Under the pieces are notes generated by a model that was not told the DNA's origin, did not search any database, and saw only the letters and a program-made list of their open reading frames with translations. This document shows, one piece after another, positions 27,044 to 36,377 of a stretch of DNA of 55,299 nt. The stretch's first letter is position 1. Each line of letters opens with the position of its first letter. This stretch comes from Clostridium folliculivorans. Lineage in GTDB: Bacteria; Bacillota; Clostridia; Clostridiales; Clostridiaceae. The position numbers were made by a program, and so were the translations under genes. The stretch covers positions 1-55,299 of the forward strand of contig NZ_BQXY01000015.1 of the NCBI RefSeq assembly GCF_024341905.1, written 5' to 3'.

Positions 27044-27087
27044 AAAATGATAGAACCTCGAAAAAATTTTCGAGGTTCTATCATTTT
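27044..27087. terminator. Strong bidirectional terminator
   Basis: A 21-bp perfect stem (27044-27064 with 27067-27087) has a two-base loop and A/T flanks. It lies between convergent genes. Confidence 0.92.
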
Positions 27088-27168
27088 ATTCAAAGGACGC
27101 TCCGATTAATTACAACAGATATATTTGTTTTTTTAGCTTAACTAATTAAGTTAGAGATTGATTATATT

Positions 27169-28884
27169 TTAAAGTGTAAATTTGCTAGTTAATATGCTTA
27201 ATTTTTGAGCTAGCTCAGCCTGTGACATAGCAGTTCTGCTAACTTCTTCTATTGCAGCTGCAGCTTCAGATATACTCTCTATTATTTCTTGAGAAGAAGA
27301 GTTTGTTTGCTGAGACATAGCGCTTACATTTTCGATTTCTCTATTTATCTTTTCTACTATTCCTTTTATGGAGTATGATGATTGGTGGAACTTTCTTGAT
27401 ATATCGGCAACCAATTTTGCATCGTCTCCATATTGATATCCAATGTTTATCATTTCTTCATTAGTAGGAGTAACTATGTTTTCTATATATTTAAGTATGT
27501 TAGTAGCATTATCTGATAAGCTCCTAAAGGCTAATTCTATTTGATCTGTAACTTTATTTATGTTTTTAACTGCAGACATGGAACTGTCTGCTAATTTTAT
27601 TATTTCACCTGCAACAACAGCAAAACCTCTTCCTGCTTCACCTGCTCTTGCTGATTCTATCATAGCATTGAGTGCCAATAAGTTGGTTTGATCTGCAATT
27701 TGAGTTATAGTAGTTGCCATTAGTTTAATTTGTGAAACCACTTTACCTTGCTCAATAGAGCTTAATACAGCCTCTTGGTTAGACTGATAAAGTTCTTTTG
27801 AGTTTTTTACAAGTTCAGTTGAGTTATTTTTTAAGCTAGTTGCTCTAGTCTCAATATCTTTGGCGGAGTTATAGCTGTGGTCAGCATCTGATCCTAAATC
27901 AGTAACTTGAGAAGATATTTTATCTGTAGAGTAGTTTACTTCTTCAATACTTGAAGTTAATTCTTGAACTCCACTGCCTATATGCTGTATGCTTTCGTTT
28001 ATAGTATCTACTTTTGAAGTTACTTCTTCCATTGTTGCAGACAGCTCCTCGCTTGATGAGCTTAGATTAACTGCACTAATGCTTATCTCTGAAATTACAT
28101 CTCTTAAAGAGATTACGGTTGCATTTAGAGAATTCTCAATTTTACCGAATTCGTCCAGAGTTTTCACTTTAAGTGTATCTGATAAATCACCATTCTTAAG
28201 CTTTTCGGTAAATGAGATTATTGATTTTAATTTTTTAGATATATATGATCTAAGATATAGCGAACATATTACTGTAATGATTAAGGAAACTCCTAAAACT
28301 ATATATGTAAGAGTTATTGAAAGATTATAGGTGCTTCTTGAATCATCATACGCTTGTCTTGATTCATTCTGATTGAATTGTACTATGTTTTTAATTACAT
28401 TATCAACTGAATCTCTTTTTAAGGTAACAGTTGTTATAATATCTTTAGCCCTTTGATAATCACCTATTTTTATTAAATCTATAGTTTCATCTCTTGACTT
28501 AATGTAGTCATCTAACATCATAGTTAAGTCTTTAAGTAGTGATTTTTCCTTACTGTTTGTAACTGATTTTGTATATTGCTGAAGTATGGTACTGTTTTCT
28601 AAATTAATGGCAGTAATCTCGTCACTATATCTAGATAGATTTGATTTGTTTCTTTCATCCATAGCTAGAAGAGTGTTAACTTGAGATTCTTGAACATTTT
28701 CTCTAAGAGTTCTTACGTCTTGAATTGCTTTCATATTAACGGAATAAATATGTTGCAAATTGTTATTTACAGACCTTAGATTGTAGATTTCACTTAATCC
28801 CATTATTAGCAGAAGTGCTAGAAGTATCACAAAGATAAAAGTGATTTTAGTGGTAAGTTTGATTGATCTTAATCTCCTTTTCAA
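27169..28884 (-). CDS. Methyl-accepting chemotaxis protein
   Basis: Encodes 571 residues. TM1 (about 14-31), a ~160-residue four-helix-bundle sensor domain (4HB_MCP type) and TM2 (about 190-212) are followed by a HAMP domain to ~265. The long helical signalling domain has the hairpin tip IADQTNLLALNAMIESARAGEAGRGFAVVAGEI. It should pass signals to CheA/CheW at the inner membrane face. No pentapeptide tether is seen and no che genes are nearby. The start is TTG 28884 with AGAGGGGGC upstream. Convergent with the nucleotidyltransferase gene and divergent from livJ. Confidence 0.95.
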   Translation of the reverse strand: MKRRLRSIKLTTKITFIFVILLALLLIMGLSEIYNLRSVNNNLQHIYSVNMKAIQDVRTLRENVQESQVNTLLAMDERNKSNLSRYSDEITAINLENSTILQQYTKSVTNSKEKSLLKDLTMMLDDYIKSRDETIDLIKIGDYQRAKDIITTVTLKRDSVDNVIKNIVQFNQNESRQAYDDSRSTYNLSITLTYIVLGVSLIITVICSLYLRSYISKKLKSIISFTEKLKNGDLSDTLKVKTLDEFGKIENSLNATVISLRDVISEISISAVNLSSSSEELSATMEEVTSKVDTINESIQHIGSGVQELTSSIEEVNYSTDKISSQVTDLGSDADHSYNSAKDIETRATSLKNNSTELVKNSKELYQSNQEAVLSSIEQGKVVSQIKLMATTITQIADQTNLLALNAMIESARAGEAGRGFAVVAGEIIKLADSSMSAVKNINKVTDQIELAFRSLSDNATNILKYIENIVTPTNEEMINIGYQYGDDAKLVADISRKFHQSSYSIKGIVEKINREIENVSAMSQQTNSSSQEIIESISEAAAAIEEVSRTAMSQAELAQKLSILTSKFTL

Positions 28885-29284
28885 AATAATTGCCCCCTCT
28901 TAAGTTGTTTGTATATTTTTGCCGAATGTTATTATAAACATCTTATCATAATTATCGAGTTTTTTAAATTCAAATAAATAGAAGAAAAGTTAGAAATACG
29001 TTTACATGTAAAAATTTTTTTATGCAACTATATCTATCGTAAATTGCATGAGTTCTTATAATAATTACCAGAAGGTAATAACATTATAAAAAATATACAG
29101 ATGTACTTGGTAGGGATACAAATAATAAAAAGTGTGTTTTTGTGATAGAATGATAAAAATAAAAGCTAAAATATATTAAATTGCTAGTAATTTAAATGAT
29201 GATATGATAATATATTAAATGTAAATAAAGTGTATAATGTGTGAACAAAAAGAGCTTGATGAATAAAGATGCAACACATTTTTC

Positions 29285-29299
29285 GTTTTACAGAAAGTA
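29285..29299 (+). promoter_or_regulatory. Weak CodY-box-like site upstream of livJ copy 1
   Basis: GTTTTACAGAAAGTA differs from the CodY consensus AATTTTCWGAAAATT at about five positions. Its position matches the better site upstream of copy 2. The rest of 28885-29388 holds divergent promoter DNA (a TATAAT at 29233) and no gene. Confidence 0.3.
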
Positions 29300-29388
29300 A
29301 TTTGCTGATATAAAATTGTCTATATGAAGACGACAGATTAATCAGTAATAAGTGATAATTCGTATTTATTAAAAGGGGGAGTAAATTA

Positions 29389-30561
29389 ATGAAAAGAAAA
29401 CTAGCAATTATAATTAGTGCGGTATTAGCTGTGGGTACAGTACTTTCAAGCTGCCAGGTTGAGAAGGTATCAGATTCTAAGACAAGCGGTAGTAGTGATA
29501 CGATAAAAATTGGGGTTTTTGAACCGCTTACAGGTGCTAATGCTGGTGGTGGAGAATTAGAGGTAGAAGGAATAAAACTTGCAAACAAGCTTTATCCAGA
29601 AGTAAATGGAAAGAAGATTGAGCTTGTTATAGTTGATAATAAATCAGATAAGGTAGAAGCATCTAATGCAGCATCAAGACTTGTCGAAAAAGACAAGGTT
29701 ACAGCTATTATAGGAAGTTGGGGAAGTTCCTTATCGATGGCTGCTGGAGATATTATAAAGAAAGCCAAGATACCAACAGTTGCAACATCAGCAACAAACC
29801 CATTGGTTACTAAGGGAAATGACTATTATTTCAGAGTTTGTTTTATAGATCCATTCCAAGGAACAGTAATGGCTAACTACGCTTACTCAAAACTAAATGC
29901 TAAGAAGGTTGCAATTGTACAAGAAGTTTCTAATGATTATGCAGTTGGACTAGCTAAGTATTTTACAGATTCGTTTACAAAATTAACTGGAGACAGCAAA
30001 GCTATAGTTTCAGTATCTAACTATAACACTGGAGACCAAGATTTTAGTGCACAGTTAACTAACATAAAATCACAAAATCCAGATGTAATATTTGCTCCTG
30101 GTAACTTCACAGAGTCAGCGCTTCTAATAAAACAAGCAAGAGATTTAGGAATAAAAGCTCCAATAATAGGTGGAGATACATGGGAGACACCAGATTTCTT
30201 AAAGATAGGTGGTAGTGCAGTTGATGGAGCAGTATTTTCTACTTTCTTTGCAACAGAAAAACCTATAACAAAGGAATCGGAAAAATTCTTAGCAGAATAT
30301 AAGAAGGAATACAACAAAGAACCTGCCGCAGTTTCAGCTCTTGCATATGATGCGTATTTGTTACTTGTAGATGGCCTAAAGAGAACTGGCTCAGAAGATT
30401 CAGTTAAATTGAGAGATGAACTTGTAAAAACTAAGGACTTCCAAGGAGCTGCAGGTGTTGTTAATTTTGACGAAGATAGAAATGCAGTAAAATCAGCAGT
30501 TATTAAGCAAGTAAAGGACGGAAAGTTTACTTATCTTGATATAATCGAACCAACAAAATAG
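29389..30561 (+). CDS. livJ: Branched-chain amino acid ABC transporter substrate-binding lipoprotein (copy 1)
   Basis: Encodes 390 residues. A signal peptide with lipobox LSSC (cysteine near residue 22) anchors it outside the membrane. The mature part is a periplasmic-binding type I fold: IKIGVFEPLTGANAGGGELEVEGIKLA, then AIIGSWGSSLSMAAGDI, then VATSATNPLVTKGNDYYFRVCF. It binds Leu/Ile/Val or related amino acids for the LivHMGF transporter downstream. AAAGGGGG lies before the ATG. It is a near-duplicate of the next gene. A 680-base gap with palindromes separates them, so it may also be transcribed on its own. Confidence 0.95.
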   Translation: MKRKLAIIISAVLAVGTVLSSCQVEKVSDSKTSGSSDTIKIGVFEPLTGANAGGGELEVEGIKLANKLYPEVNGKKIELVIVDNKSDKVEASNAASRLVEKDKVTAIIGSWGSSLSMAAGDIIKKAKIPTVATSATNPLVTKGNDYYFRVCFIDPFQGTVMANYAYSKLNAKKVAIVQEVSNDYAVGLAKYFTDSFTKLTGDSKAIVSVSNYNTGDQDFSAQLTNIKSQNPDVIFAPGNFTESALLIKQARDLGIKAPIIGGDTWETPDFLKIGGSAVDGAVFSTFFATEKPITKESEKFLAEYKKEYNKEPAAVSALAYDAYLLLVDGLKRTGSEDSVKLRDELVKTKDFQGAAGVVNFDEDRNAVKSAVIKQVKDGKFTYLDIIEPTK

Positions 30562-30578
30562 AGCAATTTAAGAACTCA

Positions 30579-30672
30579 AGAGTTCCTATGCCGAAATTAA
30601 TTTATACTTGTTCGAAAATCATGTACCTATGAATTTTAGCACTTATAATTTAAAGATTGGATTAGGAACTCT
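30579..30672. repeat. Palindrome-ended element after livJ copy 1 (94 bp)
   Basis: 10-bp perfect ends AGAGTTCCTA (30579-30588) and TAGGAACTCT (30663-30672). The left end also forms a local hairpin GAACTC-AA-GAGTTC. Confidence 0.5.
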
Positions 30673-30676
30673 ATAT

Positions 30677-30771
30677 AGGGATCCTTTATGAAAACTTAAG
30701 TTATGTGTGTATAAAGCCTTGGATTATGAAATGGAAAGCGTGCATGACCTAATAGTTGAAGTAGGATCCCT
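30677..30771. repeat. Adjacent palindrome-ended element (95 bp)
   Basis: 9-bp ends AGGGATCCT (30677-30685) and AGGATCCCT (30763-30771), starting four bases after the previous element. The remaining gap 30772-31241 is promoter DNA for livJ copy 2 (TTGACA at 31026, then TATAATAATATTAT) and shows no gene. Confidence 0.45.
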
Positions 30772-31139
30772 TTATGCTTTTAATAGGATAATTTAGATAT
30801 AATTACCTACGAATTACGAGAATGTATCAAATAGTATATGCGAATAATCACGTTTACATTGATATTGTGAGTATATGAAATGTATGAATCAAAAAAATGC
30901 AAGAAACACTTAGATTTGGTTTGAAAACTGGTAATTATTTATAAAAAAATGGTTTGTCCTCCACAGGAATACAAATAATAAAAACTGTGTTTTGGTGATA
31001 GAATAATAAAAATAAAGCTACAAACTTGACATAGTATCAAAAAATATAATAATATTATGTTATGTTAATAAATTAATACACAAATGAATAATATGTGAAT
31101 AATTTTACGAAGTTGAATAATGATGCAGGAATACTTTTC

Positions 31140-31154
31140 AATTGACAGAAAATA
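31140..31154 (+). promoter_or_regulatory. CodY-box-like site upstream of livJ copy 2
   Basis: AATTGACAGAAAATA differs from the CodY consensus AATTTTCWGAAAATT at three positions. CodY commonly controls branched-chain amino acid uptake in Firmicutes, which fits the downstream genes. Confidence 0.45.
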
Positions 31155-31241
31155 TTTTGGTGATATAAAATTAACAACAACATACGAAAACATTATTCAG
31201 CAATAGGTATATTCGTAAATATTCTAAGGGGGATTAAAATA

Positions 31242-32417
31242 ATGAAGAGAAAATTAGCTTTTATAATAAGTGCAGTATTGGCTGTAGGAACAGTACTTTC
31301 AAGTTGCCAGGTTGAGAAGGTATCGGATTCTAATACTAATGGTAACAGTGGTACTATAAAAATTGGGGTTTTTGAACCACTAACTGGTGCAAATGCTGGT
31401 GGTGGAGAATTAGAAGTGGAAGGAATAAAACTTGCGAACAAGCTTTATCCTGAAGTTAATGGAAAGAAAATAGAACTAGTAGTAGTTGATAATAAATCTG
31501 ATAAAGTAGAGGCATCTAATGCTGCTTCTAGACTTGTAGAGAAAGAAAAGGTTACAGCCATAATAGGAAGTTACGGAAGCTCACTTTCAATGGCGGCTGG
31601 GGATATAGTAAAGAAAGCTAAGATACCAACAGTTGCAACTTCAGCAACAAACCCATTAGTTACTAAAGGAAATGATTATTATTTTAGAGTTTGTTTTATA
31701 GATCCATTCCAAGGAACAGTAATGGCTAACTATGCTTATTCAAAGCTTAATGCTAAAAAGGTTGCAATTGTACAAGAAGTTTCAAATGATTATGCAGTTG
31801 GACTGGCTAAGTATTTTACAGATTCGTTCACAAAATTAACTGGAGACAGCAAAGCTATAATTTCAACATCTAACTATAATACTGGAGATCAAGATTTTAG
31901 TGCACAATTAACTAATATAAAATCACAAAACCCAGATGTAATATTTGCTCCAGGTAACTTCACTGAATCAGCTCTTTTGATTAAACAAGCAAGAGATTTA
32001 GGAATAAAGGCTCCAATAATAGGTGGAGATACTTGGGAGACACCAGACTTCTTGAAGATAGGTGGTCAAGCTGCTGAAGGAGCAGTATTCTCAACTGCAT
32101 TTGCTACAGAAAAACCAGTTACAAAGGAATCGGAGAAATTCTTAGAAGCATACAAAAAAGAATACAGTGGAAAAGATGCTTCCGCAATGTCTGCACTTGG
32201 ATATGATTCGTACTTAATACTAGTAGATGCTCTTAAGAGATCTGGATCAAATGATTCGGTTAAGTTAAGAGATGAACTTGCTAAGACTAAAGACTTCCAA
32301 GGAGCTACAGGAGTAATTAATTTTGATGAAGACAGAAACGCTATAAAAGCAGCAATAATTAAAACTGTTAAGGATGGTAAGTTCACTTATACTGACACAG
32401 TAGAGCCAACAAAATAA
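31242..32417 (+). CDS. livJ: Branched-chain amino acid ABC transporter substrate-binding lipoprotein (copy 2)
   Basis: Encodes 391 residues and is colinear with copy 1, identical at most positions. Differences concentrate in the last third (for example EAYKKEYSGKDASAMSALGYDSYLI against EYKKEYNKEPAAVSALAYDAYLL). The lipobox LSSC is the same. It lies 62 bases before livH and so is the copy most clearly in the transporter operon. The difference in the C-terminal lobe could alter ligand preference. The upstream regions are also partly duplicated, so the event copied gene plus promoter. Confidence 0.95.
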   Translation: MKRKLAFIISAVLAVGTVLSSCQVEKVSDSNTNGNSGTIKIGVFEPLTGANAGGGELEVEGIKLANKLYPEVNGKKIELVVVDNKSDKVEASNAASRLVEKEKVTAIIGSYGSSLSMAAGDIVKKAKIPTVATSATNPLVTKGNDYYFRVCFIDPFQGTVMANYAYSKLNAKKVAIVQEVSNDYAVGLAKYFTDSFTKLTGDSKAIISTSNYNTGDQDFSAQLTNIKSQNPDVIFAPGNFTESALLIKQARDLGIKAPIIGGDTWETPDFLKIGGQAAEGAVFSTAFATEKPVTKESEKFLEAYKKEYSGKDASAMSALGYDSYLILVDALKRSGSNDSVKLRDELAKTKDFQGATGVINFDEDRNAIKAAIIKTVKDGKFTYTDTVEPTK

Positions 32418-32479
32418 AGGAATTAGAGAACTAGCTTATAGGCCAGTTCTCTGTATTTTAAAAGGAGAGGAATTTTAAT

Positions 32480-33367
32480 ATGGGTACACTTTTGCAGCAT
32501 TTAGCTAATGGAATATCATTAGGTAGTTTATATGCGCTAATAGCAATAGGATACACAATGGTTTATGGAATATTAAGACTTATAAATTTTGCTCATGGAG
32601 ATATATTCATGATGGCTGCTTATTTTACTTTTTATGGTATAGCAGTTTTTGCAATGCCTTGGTATGTAGCGGTATTATTTTCTATAGCTCTTACAGTATT
32701 ACTTGGAATATTTATAGAAAAGGCAGCTTACAAACCTATAAGAACTGCACCAAAGATATCAATACTAATATCAGCTATAGGAGTATCATTCTTCCTTGAA
32801 AACTTAGGAACAGTTGTTTTTGGAGGTGTACCTAAAGCATTTCCACAAGAACCACTTTTTACTGATGTAATTAAGATTGGATCTGTATCGATGCAAAGAC
32901 TTACAATCATAATTCCAGTAGTAACCGTAATTATACTTTTTCTATTATTATATGTTGTAAACAAAACAAAAGTTGGAATGGCTATGAGAGCTGTTTCTAA
33001 GGATTATGAAATATCTTCATTGATGACTATAAATATAAACAGAATAATAACTTTGACCTTTGCCATAGGATCTGCCTTAGCGGCAATTGGAAGTATAATG
33101 TGGGGATTCAAGTTCCCTAATATCAATCCTCTTATGGGAGTTATGCCTGGACTTAAATGCTTTATAGCTGCAGTTATAGGTGGAATAGGAAATATTACTG
33201 GTGCTGTAGTGGGTGGATTTATCCTTGGAATAGGTGAAATCATGCTTGTTGCATTATTACCAAGTCTTACAGGTTATAGAGATGCTTTTGCTTTTATACT
33301 TTTAATAGTTATATTACTATTTAAGCCAACAGGTATAATGGGCGAAAAAATTTCGGAGAAGGTGTAG
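32480..33367 (+). CDS. livH: Branched-chain amino acid ABC transporter permease
   Basis: Encodes 295 residues with about eight membrane segments. It starts with the typical LANGISLGSLYALIAIGYTMVYGILRLINFAHGD and has the permease loop GIIMGEK-like end (FKPTGIMGEKISEKV). It forms the channel with LivM in the cytoplasmic membrane. AAAGGAGAGG precedes the ATG. Its stop is directly followed by the livM start. Confidence 0.96.
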   Translation: MGTLLQHLANGISLGSLYALIAIGYTMVYGILRLINFAHGDIFMMAAYFTFYGIAVFAMPWYVAVLFSIALTVLLGIFIEKAAYKPIRTAPKISILISAIGVSFFLENLGTVVFGGVPKAFPQEPLFTDVIKIGSVSMQRLTIIIPVVTVIILFLLLYVVNKTKVGMAMRAVSKDYEISSLMTININRIITLTFAIGSALAAIGSIMWGFKFPNINPLMGVMPGLKCFIAAVIGGIGNITGAVVGGFILGIGEIMLVALLPSLTGYRDAFAFILLIVILLFKPTGIMGEKISEKV

Positions 33368-34435
33368 ATGATGAAAAAGAGAAATTTAATTTTAACAGGA
33401 ATTTCATTTGTCGTACTCATATTGTTTTTAATATATGCAGATAAAAACTTTGATCCATATAAAACAAGAATACTTAATTTATGTGCAATTTATGCAGTTT
33501 TGGCTTTAAGCATGAACTTGATTAATGGCTTCACTGGTTTGTTTTCATTGGGGCATGCTGGATTTATAGCTATAGGTGCCTATACAACAGCTCTTTTGAC
33601 TATGTCACCTGAAACTAAAGCTCAAAACTTTTTTATGCAGCCTATAGCTGCTCCTTTGGCAAATATACAATTGCCTTTTCCAATAGCTCTTATAGTTGCA
33701 GGTATAATCTCTGCATTTTTAGCTTACTTAATAGGAGCTCCTGCACTGAGACTTAAAGGTGATTATTTAGCTATTGCAACTCTTGGCTTTGCAGAAATAA
33801 TAAGAGTAGTAATAAATAATACACAATCCATTACTAATGGTGCGTTAGGATTAAAAGGTATACCAGTAACTACTAATATATGGTGGAGTTTTGGGGTATT
33901 CATAGTGACAGTTATACTTATGGTGTCATTTGTGAATAGTAGTTTTGGTAGAGCGCTGAAAGCAATAAGAGAAGACGAAATAGCAGCTGAAAGTATGGGG
34001 ATAAATCTTTTTAGAAATAAAACTCTAGCTTTTTCAATAGGGGCTTTCTTTGCTGGAGTAGGCGGTGGCTTACTGGCAAATTCACTAGGTACAATAGATC
34101 CTACAATGTTTAAGTTTATGCTTACTTTTAACATATTACTTATCATAGTGCTAGGAGGAATGGGAAGTATAACAGGAACTATAATTTCATCATTTATAAT
34201 AACAATAGCTGGAGAAGCATTGAGATTCTTAGATGAAACTATAACTATAGGTGGATACAGGATACAAGGAGTTGCTGGTACTAGAATGGTTGTATTTTCA
34301 GCACTTTTAATGATAGCTGTATTGTTCTTTAGTAAAGGCCTTATGGGAAATAGAGAATTTTCATGGAATGGTCTTTTTGGATTCTTCAAAAACATAGGAC
34401 GTAGCAAAGGAGGAAGCCAAGATGAAATTGCTTAA
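33368..34435 (+). CDS. livM: Branched-chain amino acid ABC transporter permease
   Basis: Encodes 355 residues with about nine to ten membrane segments. The hallmark is LSMNLINGFTGLFSLGHAGFIAIGAYTTALL (about 47-77), with GDYLAIATLGFAEIIRVVINN and a late FKFMLTFNILLIIVLGGMGSITG. It is the LivH partner. The start is ATG 33368, or ATG 33371 three bases later; GGAGAAGGTG at the livH end serves both. It overlaps livG by 14 bases. Confidence 0.96.
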   Translation: MMKKRNLILTGISFVVLILFLIYADKNFDPYKTRILNLCAIYAVLALSMNLINGFTGLFSLGHAGFIAIGAYTTALLTMSPETKAQNFFMQPIAAPLANIQLPFPIALIVAGIISAFLAYLIGAPALRLKGDYLAIATLGFAEIIRVVINNTQSITNGALGLKGIPVTTNIWWSFGVFIVTVILMVSFVNSSFGRALKAIREDEIAAESMGINLFRNKTLAFSIGAFFAGVGGGLLANSLGTIDPTMFKFMLTFNILLIIVLGGMGSITGTIISSFIITIAGEALRFLDETITIGGYRIQGVAGTRMVVFSALLMIAVLFFSKGLMGNREFSWNGLFGFFKNIGRSKGGSQDEIA

Positions 34436-35192
34436 TGCGGATAAGATAACAATGAAATTTGGAGGCCTTACAGCAGTTAAGGACTTCAGTTTGGAACTTA
34501 ACAAAGGTGAAATTGTTGCTCTTATAGGACCTAATGGTGCAGGTAAGACTACAGCTTTTAATATGATAACAGGTGTTTATAGTCCTTCAGAAGGACAAAT
34601 ATTTTTTAATAATGAAAGAATATCTGGGTTAAAGCCAGATGCTATAACTAAAAAAGGGATAGCTAGAACCTTTCAGAATATAAGATTATTTGGAGATTTA
34701 ACAGTTTTGGACAATGTTCTTATAGCAAATCACCTTCATTTAAAATCAATGTTTTTAGAAGGAATGTTTAAGCTTCCTAGGTATAGAAAAGAAGAAAAGC
34801 AAATGGTTCAAAAATCACTAGAGTTGTTGGAAAGAGTTGGTCTTTTAGATCTTAAGGATGAAAAGGCAAGTTCACTTCCTTATGGAAAGCAAAGAAGGTT
34901 AGAAATTGCTAGAGGTCTTGCAACTAATCCAGAGGTTATGCTTTTAGATGAACCAGCAGCTGGAATGAACCCAAAGGAATCTGATGAACTTACAAGCTTT
35001 ATAAATGAAATAAGAGATGAATTTGGTCTTACTATATTTATGATAGAACATCATATGCCTTTAGTAATGGGGATATCTGATAGAATATATGTGCTTGATC
35101 ACGGGGTTACTATTGCACATGGGACACCTTATGAAATTCAAAACAATTCAAAGGTTATTGAAGCCTACTTGGGGGTGAAGGAAGATGCTTAA
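34422..35192 (+). CDS. livG: Branched-chain amino acid ABC transporter ATP-binding protein
   Basis: Encodes 256 residues. Walker A is GPNGAGKTT (36-44). The signature region is LPYGKQRRLEIARGLA, with Walker B VMLLDEP. The Asp/Glu end and the H-loop (IEHHM) are intact. The LivG-specific insert between Walker A and the signature is present. It drives uptake with LivF on the cytoplasmic side. AGGAGGAAG within the end of livM is the ribosome-binding site. It overlaps livF by 8 bases. Confidence 0.96.
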   Translation: MKLLNADKITMKFGGLTAVKDFSLELNKGEIVALIGPNGAGKTTAFNMITGVYSPSEGQIFFNNERISGLKPDAITKKGIARTFQNIRLFGDLTVLDNVLIANHLHLKSMFLEGMFKLPRYRKEEKQMVQKSLELLERVGLLDLKDEKASSLPYGKQRRLEIARGLATNPEVMLLDEPAAGMNPKESDELTSFINEIRDEFGLTIFMIEHHMPLVMGISDRIYVLDHGVTIAHGTPYEIQNNSKVIEAYLGVKEDA

Positions 35193-35916
35193 AATAGAAG
35201 ATTTAGTAGTATCTTACGGAGCTATTGAAGCTCTTAATGGGATATCTATAAATGTAGAGCAAGGAAAGATTGTTACTCTTGTTGGTGCTAACGGGGCTGG
35301 AAAGAGTACCACACTAAGAGCAACGGTAGGTCTTACTAAAATTAAGTCAGGTAAAATAATATATGATGGAGTAGATATAACTAACAAAAAGACAGAACAG
35401 ATACCAAAGATGGGTCTGACTTTAGTTCCTGAGGGAAGAAGAGTTTTTCCTAACCTTACTGTTCTTGAGAATATCAAGTTAGGTGCGTATTTTAGAAAAG
35501 ATAAGAAGGAAATAGAAAAGGATATAAAGTGGATATATGAATTATTTCCAAGATTAGAGGAAAGAAAATGGCAACTTGCAGGAACTCTTTCTGGAGGAGA
35601 GCAACAAATGTTAGCAGTTGGAAGAGCTCTTATGGCAAAGCCAAAACTTTTAATGATGGATGAGCCGTCACTTGGGCTTGCACCTATAATAGTTAAAGAT
35701 ATCTTTAATATAATTCAAGAGATAAGAAGACAAGGTGTTACTATACTATTAATAGAGCAAAATGCAAACCTTGCTTTAAAGGCAGCGGATTATGGATATG
35801 TACTTGAAACTGGAAAGATAATAATGGAAGGCACTGGAGAAGAACTTCTTAAAAATGAAGATATAAAAAATGCTTACTTAGGTGAAGCAGTTAATAAGAA
35901 AGAAGCCGCATTATAG
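35185..35916 (+). CDS. livF: Branched-chain amino acid ABC transporter ATP-binding protein
   Basis: Encodes 243 residues. Walker A is GANGAGKST (34-42), the signature LSGGEQQMLAVGRALM and Walker B LLMMDEPSLGLAP; LIEQNANLAL marks the LivF H-loop region (Q/N form). Second ATPase of the Liv system and last gene of the operon, followed by a terminator at 36028. GGGGGTGAAGG lies before the ATG. Confidence 0.96.
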   Translation: MLKIEDLVVSYGAIEALNGISINVEQGKIVTLVGANGAGKSTTLRATVGLTKIKSGKIIYDGVDITNKKTEQIPKMGLTLVPEGRRVFPNLTVLENIKLGAYFRKDKKEIEKDIKWIYELFPRLEERKWQLAGTLSGGEQQMLAVGRALMAKPKLLMMDEPSLGLAPIIVKDIFNIIQEIRRQGVTILLIEQNANLALKAADYGYVLETGKIIMEGTGEELLKNEDIKNAYLGEAVNKKEAAL

Positions 35917-36027
35917 AAGAAATTCTGGTAGGCGATAAACTCATATTTTTTATTCTTTAAATTATGTTTTAAGTCATTACTCATATTTATCTATAGATAT
36001 AGTTGGGTTATAAATTTCTAAAAAATA

Positions 36028-36064
36028 AAAAATCGCTAATGCAGCAGGCATTAGCGATTTTTTT
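36028..36064 (+). terminator. Terminator of the liv operon
   Basis: A 13-bp perfect stem (36030-36042 with 36048-36060), loop AGCAG, then T7. Confidence 0.92.
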
Positions 36065-36237
36065 CTTAGGGAAAAGATTAATGTTAAAACTCTTTGTCTA
36101 TTTTCTGTATTGTGGATGTCTAATAATTTAATTATTAAGGGATTAATTAAATAATAAGAGATTTTTGTGGCAGTTGTATGACAAAATTATGTGATATTAT
36201 GGCATTTTTAATTTCATAATGTTTCCATATTATGATT

Positions 36238-36251
36238 TATAAACGGTTTCA
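36238..36251 (+). promoter_or_regulatory. Candidate cre (CcpA) site upstream of glgB
   Basis: TATAAACGGTTTCA matches the cre consensus TGWAANCGNTNWCA except at the second base. TATAAT follows at 36263-36268, so the site would overlap the -35 region. The rest of 36065-36377 is AT-rich with no gene. Confidence 0.4.
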
Positions 36252-36377
36252 TTTGAGTGTATTATAATTTTAATTTTATAAAGTCTCATTTCCAGAATAT
36301 GTGAAGGTGTTATAGCTTTTTTGTAGAATATATGTAAAATATGGAATTTTAAATTTAGGGTAATGGGGGCGTAATTT

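Noticed and set aside
33763..34407. Minus-strand ORF of 214 codons
   Set aside because: Shadow of livM on the opposite strand; no family resemblance and a proline/isoleucine-rich composition.
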